Of a stretch of DNA of 64,000 bases, positions 24,309 to 35,100 are shown one piece after another. Position numbers and translations under genes: made by a program. The notes beneath the pieces were generated by a model. That model was not told the DNA's origin and ran no database searches. It saw only the letters and a list, made by a program, of their open reading frames with translations. The DNA is from Gemmatimonas groenlandica (GTDB lineage: Bacteria; Gemmatimonadota; Gemmatimonadetes; Gemmatimonadales; Gemmatimonadaceae). The DNA lies in the NCBI RefSeq assembly GCF_013004105.1, contig NZ_CP053085.1, positions 310,001 to 374,000 of the forward strand, read 5' to 3'. Positions within the stretch are counted from its first letter, which is position 1. Each line of letters begins with the position of its first letter.

Positions 24309-27203
24309 GTGACGAGAACGAACGACAGCCCATGGGCGTCTTCGACAAATCATTGCGCGCGTGCGACCGGACGGCGTGTGGCGTTCTGGCTCGCCTTTCT
24401 CGCCGCGCAGCTGGAACCAAATCGGCTGCCGGCGCAATCGTCGGCTGCCCGGATCGAGGGTAAGGTACGACTGCGCGGCAGCAATGCTGCCGTTGCGGAC
24501 GCAACGGTCGGTGTGGAAGGCACCGACATCACTGCCCGCACGGACTCACTCGGCCGTTATGCGCTGGTCCGTGTACCCGCGGGCCCGCAGGTCCTGATCG
24601 CCCGACGTCTCGGATACGCGTCGACACGTGTTCCGGTAACCGTTCCTGCGGCAGGGGCGCGCACCGTTGACATCGTCCTCGCCACGAGCGCGCTCCAACT
24701 CGACCAGCTCATCGTCACCGCCGACCGCACCGGGCGCGCCAAAGGCGAGCTTGGCACAGCCAGTGTGATCGATCGGGACGCCATCGCCAATCAGATCGCC
24801 TCCAGTCTGTCCGGAGTGCTCGAACTCATTCCCGGTGTTCCGCTGCAGCCGCCAGGGCTCGACGCTCCAGGGCAGTTTTCATTGCGCGCGCTCGCGGGCC
24901 TTGGCACGACCGGTGTGGGCGGCGTCTCCGGTCCTGGCGCCGCAGATATCGGAGCGGCCGGTACGTTGATTGTGCTGGACGGCATCCCACTTTCCAACAA
25001 CGCCAACCTGCAAACCGTCGGTGTTCGCGGCGAAATCGTGTCGCAATCGTCTGCCGCCGGCGGCGGCATCGATCTGCGCCGCATTCCCGCCACAACGCTT
25101 GAGCGTGTGGAGGTGATTCGCGGCATCCCGTCGGCGCGGTGGGGCGATCTCACGCAGGGCGCGATCATCGTGGATACGCGGGCCGCGGCAACCATGCCGG
25201 AATTCGCCGGGCGCTTCGATCCGCGTACCACCGAAGGCAACCTCGTGGGCGGCCGTGGTTTCGCGACCGAGCGTCAGGCGCTCACTATCACCACCAACCT
25301 CGCCGAAACCCGAAACGCACGCACCCTGAGCAGTGCCACGGCGCTTCGCGGAGCAGGGCAGGTCGCGCATCGGCTCAGCCTCGGCCAACGTGTAACGCTC
25401 GACGGTCGGCCGCTGAACGCACGCGTCACACTCGATACCCGCGTGGATTGGTGGCGTCTCAAGTTCGACAGTCCGGAGCGACCCGATCTCGAAGTCGGAC
25501 GCAATTCCTTTCAGGACGACTATGGCCTCAGGCTCGGTGAGCGTGCCCGCGCCGTCATCGGCGGTGGCCTGCTGGAGTGGACCGCGGCGTACGATCACCA
25601 GCGTCAGGAGACGCGCGAAACGCGCCGCATCTCACGCCCGACCACGCCCTTCACCAACAAGCTCGACAGTGGTTTCGCACTCGGCACCTACGTCGAGGGG
25701 ACGTACAACGGTGCCTATGAACTTCAGGGTGCCCCACGTCTGCTGTACTCGCGCCTCGAGTGGGATCGGAGTCGCACGACTGGCTCAGGTCTGCATCTCT
25801 CTCAGCTACGCATCGGCAGCGAAGTGCGGCGCGAGTGGAATGTGGGCGAAGGCTATCTGTTCGACGTCAGTCGTCCGCCACAGGCCAGTCAGTTCAATGG
25901 CACGGCGGGGTATGATCGCCCGCGGGACTTCCGCGATACGCCGCCGTCCGCCACGAGCGGCATCTACACCGACGCGCGACTGTCGGCCCGTAGCGGTACT
26001 CGCACCGTTGACCTGCAGGCAGGTATTCGACTTGAGACACTGCACGACGGGTCGTGGTGGACCAGCGGCGTACGCTCCTCGCAACTCCAGCCACGTCTGA
26101 CCGCGCAGGCCGCACCATGGCCTTGGCTGCGGTTCCGTGGGGGCGTGGGTGTCGTGAGCAAGTCGCCGACCATCGCACAGCTCAACCCGGCGAGGCAGTA
26201 CTATGATCTCGTCAACGTGAACCGGTTCACTCCAGCGCCAAGTGAGCGGTTGTCGGCGCTGACCACGTACATCCGCGATGTGGGCAATCCTGATTTGGGG
26301 CTGTCGCGCGCGCAGAAGCAGGAAGTGGGTTTTGAACTGGACGGTGGCGCACGGCGCGGCTCCATCTCGGTGACGTGGTTCGACGATCGTATCCGTGGCG
26401 CGGTGACACTGCGTCGCGATCCGGATTTTTTGCAACGCGCGCGTTACGCGCTGGCCGATACCGGCCGCGGCACCGGACAGCCGGGTCGCATTCTGCAGCC
26501 GCCGCTCTTTTATGAGCCGGTGCCGGTATTTCGTGACCGCTACGTGAACAGCGGTCGCTTGGACACGCGCGGCGTCGAATACGTCGTCACGCTGCCAGTC
26601 ATCCCGTCGCTGCGTACACGTCTCGAGATCAGCGGCGCACAACTGGAATCGAGTTTTGCCACCGACGATCGTGACTACGGGCCGGCGACGCGCGTGAACG
26701 ATTTCCAGGTGGACACGATCATCAAGCGCATCGCGTACTTTGGCCGAGCGAGCACCGTGAACAAGCGCGGCATTCTGACGTGGCGGCTCGTGCATCATCA
26801 GCCCGAGCTTGGCTTTGTGGTCACGGCCACCGTGCAGCAACGGCTGGGTGACGTTCGTCGTGTGCTGAGTCGGTTCGATTCGCTCGCCTTCGACGGGTAC
26901 ATCACGCGCACCGGCACGCTCGTGCCAGTGCCCGAGGCGGACAAGCTCAAGCCCGAATTCGCAGACCTGCGGCAACTGCGGCCGAGTACCGGTGCAGGCA
27001 CGTCACGCCTGGCGGATGATTGGCTCGCGTCGATTCAGGTCGCCAAGTCGCTACCAGGGAACGGCCGCCTCAGCTTCTACATCTTCAACGTGCTCGATAA
27101 GCTCGTCACCATCAGCGGCGGCTCGGCGCGCGCACTCCCGAGTACCCGCTTTGGCGCTGAGCTCACGGTACCGACCGCGTCGTGGATGCGAGGTGGGCCA
27201 TGA
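24309..27203 (+). CDS. TonB-dependent outer-membrane receptor
   Basis: 964 residues from a GTG at 24309 with GGGGAG upstream; the signal segment FWLAFLAAQ...LPAQ follows. A carboxypeptidase-regulatory-like domain spans about 40-120 (GKVRLRGSNAAVADATVGVE). The plug domain spans about 130-260 (GVLELIPGVPLQP; LERVEVIRGIPSARWGDLT). The barrel fills the rest. It takes up an unidentified ligand across the outer membrane, powered by TonB. First gene of a four-gene set: its stop overlaps the next start (ATGA), and two lipoproteins follow. Confidence 0.9.
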   Translation: MTRTNDSPWASSTNHCARATGRRVAFWLAFLAAQLEPNRLPAQSSAARIEGKVRLRGSNAAVADATVGVEGTDITARTDSLGRYALVRVPAGPQVLIARRLGYASTRVPVTVPAAGARTVDIVLATSALQLDQLIVTADRTGRAKGELGTASVIDRDAIANQIASSLSGVLELIPGVPLQPPGLDAPGQFSLRALAGLGTTGVGGVSGPGAADIGAAGTLIVLDGIPLSNNANLQTVGVRGEIVSQSSAAGGGIDLRRIPATTLERVEVIRGIPSARWGDLTQGAIIVDTRAAATMPEFAGRFDPRTTEGNLVGGRGFATERQALTITTNLAETRNARTLSSATALRGAGQVAHRLSLGQRVTLDGRPLNARVTLDTRVDWWRLKFDSPERPDLEVGRNSFQDDYGLRLGERARAVIGGGLLEWTAAYDHQRQETRETRRISRPTTPFTNKLDSGFALGTYVEGTYNGAYELQGAPRLLYSRLEWDRSRTTGSGLHLSQLRIGSEVRREWNVGEGYLFDVSRPPQASQFNGTAGYDRPRDFRDTPPSATSGIYTDARLSARSGTRTVDLQAGIRLETLHDGSWWTSGVRSSQLQPRLTAQAAPWPWLRFRGGVGVVSKSPTIAQLNPARQYYDLVNVNRFTPAPSERLSALTTYIRDVGNPDLGLSRAQKQEVGFELDGGARRGSISVTWFDDRIRGAVTLRRDPDFLQRARYALADTGRGTGQPGRILQPPLFYEPVPVFRDRYVNSGRLDTRGVEYVVTLPVIPSLRTRLEISGAQLESSFATDDRDYGPATRVNDFQVDTIIKRIAYFGRASTVNKRGILTWRLVHHQPELGFVVTATVQQRLGDVRRVLSRFDSLAFDGYITRTGTLVPVPEADKLKPEFADLRQLRPSTGAGTSRLADDWLASIQVAKSLPGNGRLSFYIFNVLDKLVTISGGSARALPSTRFGAELTVPTASWMRGGP

Positions 27204-28870
27204 TCGGGCGGCGCGTTACGGGAGTGCTGGTTACCGCATCGATTATAAGCCTCGCGCCCCTGTCGATCCATGCGCAAGACGTCCCCGCTTCCGGATGGGG
27301 GCGCGCGATCGACAGCAACAGTGCGTCGTCGGCGGCGAGCGCGGCATGGTTTGGCGCATGGTCCCCGCTGCGCCCCGTGCTCGATGTGCCTCGCGGGCTG
27401 CTGCGTGCCCCGCTCGCCCCCGGACTGCTCGACGCGCCTGCACCACTAACGGGCGCGTTCGTGCTGGCCGGCGCACCGGGGGCGATCGTCCGCGACTTCC
27501 GCCCGTGGCTTGCCGGTGACACGGCACACTGGAGCGAGCTGCGTATGCGTCAGAGCGGTGAGTCGGGCACATACAAACGTCCACTCGATGTCGCCGACGC
27601 GAACGTCACGCAGGCGATCGGGCAGGGGTGGGCGCCGATAGGGTCGCGCGGTGTCGCGGTGGGCCGGTTTATCCTGGACCGCGAACGACATGATGCCACT
27701 GGCTACTCGCAACGGGTCGCCCCGTACTGGTCGTCGCCGTTCATTGTGACCGACTCGGTCACCCCGCCCATGCAACGCACGCGCGTGCGCCTCGAGGGCG
27801 CGGTCGGCTGGCAGGTGGCGGGGTTCGGACTCGGCGTATCGGCCGGTGTCGAGTCGCGCGAGCACAACTCGGTCAACGTGCCGCTGCGTCGGTCAGGACG
27901 GGCGGCCACACCCGCGGTGGTGCTTGGCGCGGACCGTGCGCTGCCATGGCTGGGGCTGGTCGTCGGCGCGTATTACAAATGGTCCGAGCCCAACGAAACG
28001 AATGTGCTGAACGCCGTTCCGCTGCCGACCATCATGTACCAGCTCAAGGGCTACGACGAACCGTTCGGCTTCATCGTGACGGACGCCAATCCGGTCTTCG
28101 TTCGCAATGACCGACAGCTGCGGGCTACTGGCGGTACCGCACAGCTCACGGTCCTCGGGACCCGCCTCGTCGTCGCACACGAACAGGCCCAGCGCGCCGA
28201 AGACCAATATCAGAACTTTGTCTCCGGCAACACGCCCACCGATCGATGGCGCGCGACCGGTAGCACATCGCACCTGCAGCTATCGCGTGGCGTCGGCCGG
28301 TTGCTGCGCGCGACGGTCGTTGCATCACGTACAAAGTTGACGGGCGTTGGGACGCGCTCCGATCTCACGGGCGTCGCGATCGACGGCGGCGACGAGGCAT
28401 CGAGTGTCGAGGCAGACGTGCGCGCTTCCCGCGGGCACTGGATGGCCGCACTGCTCGGCGGGTTCGCGCAGCGCTCCCATGCACGTGTGGACTACGTGGC
28501 TGAGCGCCGGACCGCTCTCGACATCAGTACGCCATTCGTCGGTGGCGAAGTCGCGCGACAGCTGGGTCGCGGTGGCCTCGCGCTCGGCGCGTCCTTGGCA
28601 ACACGTGCGGCGACGGGTGGTATCCCGACCATTCCCGCCCCGCAAGTCGCTCCGACCTATCGACGGCTACTACAGCCCGAATTGGCGTACGAGGCCGCTC
28701 AGTCGCAGGCGGTGGCGGGGTGGGCATCGGTGCGGGTGCCGGTTTCCTCGCAGTTGCTGGTGATCTCGGCGCGGATGGAACGGGCGTCACCGAGCACCGC
28801 TTCACCCACGCGGTTGCAACCGGTTGGCGACAGGACGGCGTGGAGCCTTGGCGTGGGGTGGCAGCGGTGA
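27200..28870 (+). CDS. Outer-membrane barrel protein paired with the TonB receptor (DUF6850-like)
   Basis: 556 residues from the ATG overlapping the receptor stop. Signal peptide: VLVTASIISLAPLSIHAQ. The body is rich in alternating strands with aromatic girdles (GWQVAGFGLGVSAGVESRE; GLVVGAYYKWSEPNETNVL) and ends SLGVGWQR, as outer-membrane barrels do. In Bacteroidota, DUF6850-family barrel proteins are found beside TonB receptors and DUF4876 lipoproteins. The same order here is the reason for the name; the domain match was not verified. Role unknown, perhaps ligand capture or export. Confidence 0.65.
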   Translation: MIGRRVTGVLVTASIISLAPLSIHAQDVPASGWGRAIDSNSASSAASAAWFGAWSPLRPVLDVPRGLLRAPLAPGLLDAPAPLTGAFVLAGAPGAIVRDFRPWLAGDTAHWSELRMRQSGESGTYKRPLDVADANVTQAIGQGWAPIGSRGVAVGRFILDRERHDATGYSQRVAPYWSSPFIVTDSVTPPMQRTRVRLEGAVGWQVAGFGLGVSAGVESREHNSVNVPLRRSGRAATPAVVLGADRALPWLGLVVGAYYKWSEPNETNVLNAVPLPTIMYQLKGYDEPFGFIVTDANPVFVRNDRQLRATGGTAQLTVLGTRLVVAHEQAQRAEDQYQNFVSGNTPTDRWRATGSTSHLQLSRGVGRLLRATVVASRTKLTGVGTRSDLTGVAIDGGDEASSVEADVRASRGHWMAALLGGFAQRSHARVDYVAERRTALDISTPFVGGEVARQLGRGGLALGASLATRAATGGIPTIPAPQVAPTYRRLLQPELAYEAAQSQAVAGWASVRVPVSSQLLVISARMERASPSTASPTRLQPVGDRTAWSLGVGWQR

Positions 28871-28911
28871 ACGTGTCAACGAACGTGTCAACGAACGTGT
28901 CAACGAACGTG
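28870..28911 (+). repeat. 12-bp tandem repeat, 3.5 copies, at a cistron junction
   Basis: The unit AACGTGTCAACG is repeated perfectly at 28870, 28882 and 28894, plus a half copy, starting on the last base of the barrel gene's stop. It lies between that stop and the ribosome site of the next gene. Upstream in-frame GTGs make it look translatable, but the AGGAGGG site supports 28957 as the start. Confidence 0.9.
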
Positions 28912-28956
28912 CCGAGAGACATGCCTGATGCACGTCGCAAACGAGGAGGGCTGGCA

Positions 28957-30309
28957 ATGATGCGATGCATGCGGGACGCGCTCACCAACGCGGCGATTTG
29001 TCTTGCGTTTGGAGTGACAGCGTGTGGTGGCGGCACGGTAGTCGACACCGGCACCGGGCCTGGGGCAACGCCGACCGACACGACCCGCCAGCCGACGGTG
29101 CAACGGGCGTCGATCGCGGCGCGCGTGACCATCGATCCCGCGGACGCAGCCATTGCGCAACAAGCGGGCATCACCGTGGGTGGCTTGACCGCCAAGCTCA
29201 CCCGGTCCGCCGCAGGCTTTACTCCTGTCACCGCCGTGACGGCCGCCGATGGCACGGTGCGCTTCGACAACCTGTTCGAGGGGCGGTACCAGCTATCGAT
29301 CGAACGTACCCTGAGCAGCACGGAGCTGCAGCGACTTACGCCCGGCGATCGCGAGGCCTCGCTCTTCGCGGGTGGCGTTGATGCCGTCTTGAGTCCACCC
29401 GGGAATGCGTCAGTCGAAGTGCCCTTGGTGTCGGCGCGTCGCGGCTCGCTGATCATCTCCGAGCTCTGGCCTTTTCAGGCCCCCGCCAGCGCGAGCTTCG
29501 GCTACGGCTTCGGCACGTACATCGAGGTGTACAACAACAGCGATACGACTGTTTATCTGGATGGTGTCACGATCGCTAACACACCGTTGGCGCTGCACGG
29601 CGGGTGGCCCGAGTATCCATGCGCGCAAAACAATCTCGCGGCTCGCATGGACTCCGTGTATTTGCGGCTGAGCAATCTCGGGAATGAGTTCCCCGGCACA
29701 GGGCGCGACTTTCCCCTGCCTCCGGGCGAAGGGCGCGTAGTTGCCATGGACGCGATCGACCATAACGCGGCGGCTCCAGGCATGGAACAGCTCGACTTGT
29801 CGCGGGCTGATTTCGAGAACATCGGATCGGACGCGGACACCGATAATCCCTTTGCCGTAAACATGGTGAGACGCACCAGCAGCCTGGGCCCGTTCGGCCG
29901 TGGGACACTCTACAACACGTCGAACATTGCATACGTACTGCTCCGGGCAGGTGCCTCCGCGGTAATCGATACCGTCGTCATAACGCAGACGTACGGTACA
30001 CCTCCTGCCGTCGGCAGCCCGATGAAGGTGCCGCGGGTTCCGCGGGAGTATGTGCTCGATCTGGCGAGCTTCAACAGCGATCCGACCACTCCCGGATACG
30101 CGAATGTTTCCGGGATCACCTGCTCGCCGTTCATGGCGGCGTCATTCGATCGCGCGCCGGCGCCACTATTCAACACGAGCAAGAGTGTCGCGATTTCCCG
30201 CAGGTCTCTCGGGCGGACGGCTGCCGGCAAGGAAATCCTGCAGCGCACGCGCACGTCGGTGCGCGATTTCGAGCAGGGCCCGCCGCTATTGCGTACGCTT
30301 CGCAAGTGA
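28957..30309 (+). CDS. DUF4876-like surface lipoprotein A
   Basis: 450 residues from the ATG at 28957 with GAGGAGGG upstream. Lipoprotein signal: LAFGVTACGGG, with Cys27 as the acylation site. An N-terminal Ig-like or carboxypeptidase-regulatory-like domain follows (VTIDPADAAIAQQAGI; TAADGTVRFDNLFEGRYQL). Then comes a DUF4876-type domain: SLIISELWPFQ, IEVYNNSDTTVYLDGVTIAN. The end carries SRRSLGRTAAGKEILQRTR. It is probably anchored in the outer membrane next to the TonB receptor. DUF4876 has no assigned function. Confidence 0.75.
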   Translation: MMRCMRDALTNAAICLAFGVTACGGGTVVDTGTGPGATPTDTTRQPTVQRASIAARVTIDPADAAIAQQAGITVGGLTAKLTRSAAGFTPVTAVTAADGTVRFDNLFEGRYQLSIERTLSSTELQRLTPGDREASLFAGGVDAVLSPPGNASVEVPLVSARRGSLIISELWPFQAPASASFGYGFGTYIEVYNNSDTTVYLDGVTIANTPLALHGGWPEYPCAQNNLAARMDSVYLRLSNLGNEFPGTGRDFPLPPGEGRVVAMDAIDHNAAAPGMEQLDLSRADFENIGSDADTDNPFAVNMVRRTSSLGPFGRGTLYNTSNIAYVLLRAGASAVIDTVVITQTYGTPPAVGSPMKVPRVPREYVLDLASFNSDPTTPGYANVSGITCSPFMAASFDRAPAPLFNTSKSVAISRRSLGRTAAGKEILQRTRTSVRDFEQGPPLLRTLRK

Positions 30310-30316
30310 GGTTCGC

Positions 30317-31732
30317 ATGACACCCGCGTTTGCACTCGCCGGTTCACTCCGCGGTACCGAGATGCCCAATCGGGTCGGTCGCTTTAGGGCGTCGACCATG
30401 TACGCCGTCGTGCTGACCGCGGCTGCCGCCCTCGCGACTGCGTGCGGCGGCGGGGGCGTCGCCGACACCGGTGGAGGTCCAACCACACCGACCGACACGA
30501 CACGTCCACCAACAGTGCAACGGGCGTCGGTCACGGCGCGCGTCACGATCGACCCCGCCGACGCGAGTCTTGCGCAGCAGGCGGGAATCGGCGTCGACGG
30601 ACTCACCGTGCGTCTCACGTCATCGCGCGCGGGCGAACCCGTGCGCACTGCCGTCACCGGCGCCGATGGCACGGCACGTTTCGACAATCTGCTCGAGGGT
30701 ATCTACACCGCCAGCGTCGATCGGGCGCTCACTGCGGCCGAGTTGCAGCGACTTCCTGTGGGGCAACGCGAAGCAGCGGTATTTGCCGGCGGGGGACAGG
30801 TCGTGTTGACACCACCCGCATCGCGCGATGCATCGATCGCTCTCGTCGGCGCGCGTCGCGGGTCAGTGGTGATCTCCGAAATCTTTGGCAATTATGGCCC
30901 GCCCGGCAGCGGCACGAACAACTACGTGTACGGCAGTTATCTCGAGGTGTACAACAACGGCGACACGACGGCGTACCTCGACGGCATGTTGTTGCTGCAG
31001 GCGTCCGGGTTGCACAGTTCCGTCACCAGCATCGGCGGGCCTTCGTGCGACCAGTCGCCCAATTCCGCACGACTCGACAGCACGGCAGTGTACACCGGTA
31101 CCATCATCGCTTTCCCAGGATCAGGCCAGGACTACCCGATCAGACCCGGCGAGGCAAAGGTGATGGCGATGGATGCCGTCAATCACATGGTGGCCGCGCC
31201 CGAAAAGGAGCAGGTCGACCTGTCTCGCGCACAGTTCGAGCAATTCTGGACCGATGGCGACGTGGACAATCCGGAATCGGTCAACATGGTCCGCGTGTAC
31301 GGCACCACTGCCGGCGTGTTCGGACGTGGCCTCCCCTATTTCAGCGGGAGTTTGCAGCATGTACTGCTCTCGCGAGCGGCGCGGCCGTTCGTGACGCCTG
31401 TTGACGTCCCGTATTGCGGCGCTAGCGGTTGCACCCCTCGCACATCCGCGCGGGTGCCGAGTGAGTACATCCTGGATCTCATGGCGCTCGAGTACTCACC
31501 GCTGACACCGGGGTACGCGGTGTCAGAGGCGCAGTATCCGCGGTGTGTGCCGTGGACCAGCCCGTTCTACGATCGTGCACCGGCACCGCTGGTGTCCACG
31601 ATCCAGCGCAAGGCCATCGCGCGACGCTCACTCGGCCGCACCGCTGACGGACGTGAGATCCTGCAACGGACGCGGAATTCGGCGAGGGACCTGGAGTTGG
31701 CGGAGCCACTCAGGCGGTCGTTGAACAAGTAG
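30317..31732 (+). CDS. DUF4876-like surface lipoprotein B (paralogue of A)
   Basis: 471 residues from the ATG at 30317 (GAGG five bases upstream). A later ATG at 30362 or 30398 would give a more usual signal-peptide length. Lipobox: AAALATACGGGG. The order matches lipoprotein A: VTIDPADASLAQQAGIGV, TGADGTARFDNLLEGIY, SVVISEIFGNYGPP, LEVYNNGDTTAYLDGMLLL, and ARRSLGRTADGREILQRTR at the end. It follows A by 7 bp. The similarity along the whole length shows a tandem duplication that has since diverged, so the two copies may bind different ligands. Confidence 0.78.
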   Translation: MTPAFALAGSLRGTEMPNRVGRFRASTMYAVVLTAAAALATACGGGGVADTGGGPTTPTDTTRPPTVQRASVTARVTIDPADASLAQQAGIGVDGLTVRLTSSRAGEPVRTAVTGADGTARFDNLLEGIYTASVDRALTAAELQRLPVGQREAAVFAGGGQVVLTPPASRDASIALVGARRGSVVISEIFGNYGPPGSGTNNYVYGSYLEVYNNGDTTAYLDGMLLLQASGLHSSVTSIGGPSCDQSPNSARLDSTAVYTGTIIAFPGSGQDYPIRPGEAKVMAMDAVNHMVAAPEKEQVDLSRAQFEQFWTDGDVDNPESVNMVRVYGTTAGVFGRGLPYFSGSLQHVLLSRAARPFVTPVDVPYCGASGCTPRTSARVPSEYILDLMALEYSPLTPGYAVSEAQYPRCVPWTSPFYDRAPAPLVSTIQRKAIARRSLGRTADGREILQRTRNSARDLELAEPLRRSLNK

Positions 31733-32105
31733 CGCGTCGCTTCCGAGGCGATCCACGGTCGCAGGCGGTACCGTCGGCGACCCGACGTTTGGCGTAGGCG
31801 GGACCGATAAGAAGGCGAAATCGCTGGCGGCGTCGTCGCCGCGGCCGCGCCGTACTCGCGAACGCGAGCCTTACCACGCACTCCGCGCTGTCGTACGTTT
31901 TCAATACAAACACACTCGTGGCCGATCCTGGATGGCAGATTCGCGGTGTATTCCCTCAGGGTGACGCGGGCCAACAGGCGACTACGCGTGGGTACGTAGG
32001 TGTTCAGTCCCGGCGCAGTTGTTCCGGCGTTCCTAGGCGACTTCGCCGCGCAACCTACAGCGCGCGCGTTTCGCTCCCTAGCTTCTAGTCGGCGCCCAAG
32101 CCGGA
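31733..32105. other. Intergenic region without a supported gene
   Basis: About 370 bp. A stretch at 31885-32000 reads on the plus strand as LVADPGWQIRGVFPQGDAG, which looks protein-like but has no start, ribosome site or recognisable family. It may be a remnant. No terminator was identified after the lipoprotein genes. Confidence 0.35.
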
Positions 32106-35100
32106 GTGAGCGTGTCGCAGTCGCTTCCTAATGACCAGTCACTCCTCGCCGAGAATGCCGCGCTGCGCGTGCGCCTCGACAAGGCAGAGGCAATGCTCCG
32201 GGCTAGCGGCGTCCGCGAGACGGATGCGCTCGTGGCGGAGGGCGACGCCGACCCGCGGCATGAAGCGGAGGTGGCGCAACGTCGAAACGAAGCGCTGTTC
32301 TCCACGATCATCGAGCAGGCGCCGGGCGGCGTGTATGTGGTGGATGCGCAGTTTCGTGTGGCGGCGATGAACGCGGAGACGCGGCCGTACTTCGCGGCGG
32401 TGCAGCCGCTGATCGGGCACGATTTCGATGAAGCGCTGGAGATCGTGTGGGGACCGGAGGTCGGGCCGCAGATCGCGACCATCTTCCGACACACGCTGTC
32501 AACGGGCGAGCGCTATGTCTCGCCGCGCTTCTCGGAGCAGCGCCACGACATCGGCGTGGAGCAAGCGTTCCAATGGGAGACGCAGCGCATTACCCTGTCC
32601 GACGGGCAGCCCGGGGTGGTCTGCTATTTCCAGGAGATCACCGCGCGGGAGCGCGCCGAGGCGGCGCTGCGCGACAGTGAGGAGCGGCTGCGGCTGGCGA
32701 TTGTCGGGTCGGATCTGGGGACCTGGCATTGGGACCTGCGCACGGGAGCGCTGGAGTGGTCAGAGCGGTGCCTCACGATCTTCGGTATTCCGCTGGGTAC
32801 CGCCATGACCTACGAGACCTTTCTCGGCGCGCTGCATCCCGACGATCGCGCTCGCGCCGACGAGGCCGTGCGGAGCGCGCTGCAGGACGGCGCGGAATAC
32901 CGCATCGAGTGTCGTACCGTCTGGCCCGATGGCAGTGAGCACTGGGCAGTGTCGCTCGGCCGCGCCTACACCGACGCCGATGGCGCGGCAACCCGCTTGG
33001 AAGGCATCGCCTTTGACATCACCGAACGCAAACGCGTGGAGATGGCGCTGCTGGAAAGCGAGCGAAACTATCGCGCACTGGCAACCGCCACGTCCGAGGT
33101 GGCCTACCGCATGTCAGCGGATTGGTCCAAGATGCTGCCGCTGGACGGACGCGACGTGGTGGCCAGTTCGGATGCCTCGCTCGTCGAATGGGCGTGGCTG
33201 AACCAAAACATCCCGACCGACGAGCACCCGCGCGTGAGGCGGGCGATCAGCGAAGCCGTCGCCACACAGGCGCTTTTTGAGTTGGAGCATCGCGTCCGTG
33301 ATTCCAACGGCTCGGTCGGCTGGACGTTGTCTCGCGCCGTGCCAATTCTCGATGCGAACGGAACCGTGACCGCGTGGTTTGGCACCGCGAGCAACATCAC
33401 CGACAGACGGAACGCACAGGAGGCGCTCAGCGCGAGCGAGGCCCGCAACGCGTTTCTGGTGATGCTGGCCGACACCCTGCGCCCGCTGTCGGACCCCGTC
33501 ACGATCCAGGTCGAAGCGAGTCGCGTGTTGGGCGAGCGGCTCGGCGCCAACCGGGTCGCGTACTTCGAGGTGCACGGGGACGACTTCATCGTCCTGCGCG
33601 ACTACACGAGCGCGGTCCCGTCCATCGTCGGGTCACACCCCGTCGCGTCGTTTGCACCAGCGATCCTGGCCGTGTTACGGACCGGCCGCACTTCGGCCGA
33701 GCGGGACGTGCACGGTCAGCCTATAACGCCGGATGAGCAAGCGGTCTTTGCTCACCTGCAGGTTCGCGCTTACATCACGGTGCCGTTGATCAAGGATGGG
33801 CAGTTCGTGGCGGGCCTTTCTGTGCACACCGACACCGTGCGGACGTGGTCGGCCGCGGAGCTCGCGATGGCAGAGGACACCGCCGAGCGGACGTGGGCGG
33901 CGGTTGAACGGGCGCGCGCCGAGAGCGCGCTGCGCGAGAGCGAGGCCCGCCTGAGCGGCATTCTGCGCCACTCACCGGTGGGCATCGTCGAAACCGACGC
34001 TCACGGCGCCATGACGCTGGTCAACCCGTGCTGGTGTGAGATGTTGGGCCGCGCCGAGGCAGAACTACTGGGCCGCACCATCCTCGATTTCACCCACCCC
34101 GCGTGCGTCGATGCGACCGCGACGGCGTTCCGTGGTGTGGCCTCCGGTGGACCGGATATCGTGATCGAGCTCGATTACTGCCGCAAGGACGGTTCGGTGC
34201 TTCACGCGCAGAGCCACGTCACCGCCATCTTGTCTCCCGCCGGCGAGCTCGTCGGAATGATCGCGGTGGTGCTGGACGTCTCCGCACGCCTTCGCGCCGA
34301 AGCGGAATTGCGCCGGCTTGCTGCCAATCTGTCCGAGGTCGACCGCCGGAAGGACGTATTTCTGGCGACGCTCGCCCACGAATTGCGGAATCCGCTGGCC
34401 CCCATCCGCAACGGCTTGCAAATCATGGAGCTCGCCGAGGCCGATACCGGGATGGTGGAGAAAACACGCTCCATGATGGAGCGACAGGTTGAGCACATGA
34501 CTCGGCTGATTGACGATCTGATGGATGTGAGTCGCATCAGCTTGGGCAAAATCCAGTTGCGAACGGCGACGATGTCACTGGCGGATGCCGTGCAAAGTGC
34601 TGTGGAGAGTAGCCGCGCGCTGATTGAGGTGCAGGGCCATGAACTCGTCGTCGACGTTCCTCTCGAACCCATTTACGTCGAAGGCGACGTCGCCCGGCTG
34701 TCGCAGGTCTTTGCCAACCTGCTCAACAACGCGGCCAAGTACACCGGCCGGGGCGGACGCATTCGGCTGGCCGTCGAGCAGCAGGAGATCGACGCGGTGG
34801 TGAGCGTCGATGATAACGGAGACGGCATTGCGGCCGACAAGTTGTCTCATGTGTTCGACATGTTCACGCAGATCGACGGCTCGCTGGAGAAGTCGCACGG
34901 CGGGCTGGGCCTCGGCCTGTACATCGTGAAGCGGCTGGTAGAGCTGCACGATGGCAGCATTATCGTCGAAAGCGGCGGCTATGGAGCAGGGAGCCGGTTT
35001 GTCGTGCGCCTTCCAGCGGCACTGGCCCCAGGAACCAACGGTGCAGTCGACCACAAGCATGAGCCAAGAAGCACGCCGGTACGGCGCCGCATCCTGGTGG

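Noticed and set aside
31860-32000. Protein-like plus-strand stretch (LVADPGWQIRGVFPQGDAG) after lipoprotein B
   Set aside because: No start codon, ribosome site or recognisable domain; too short to claim as a gene remnant.
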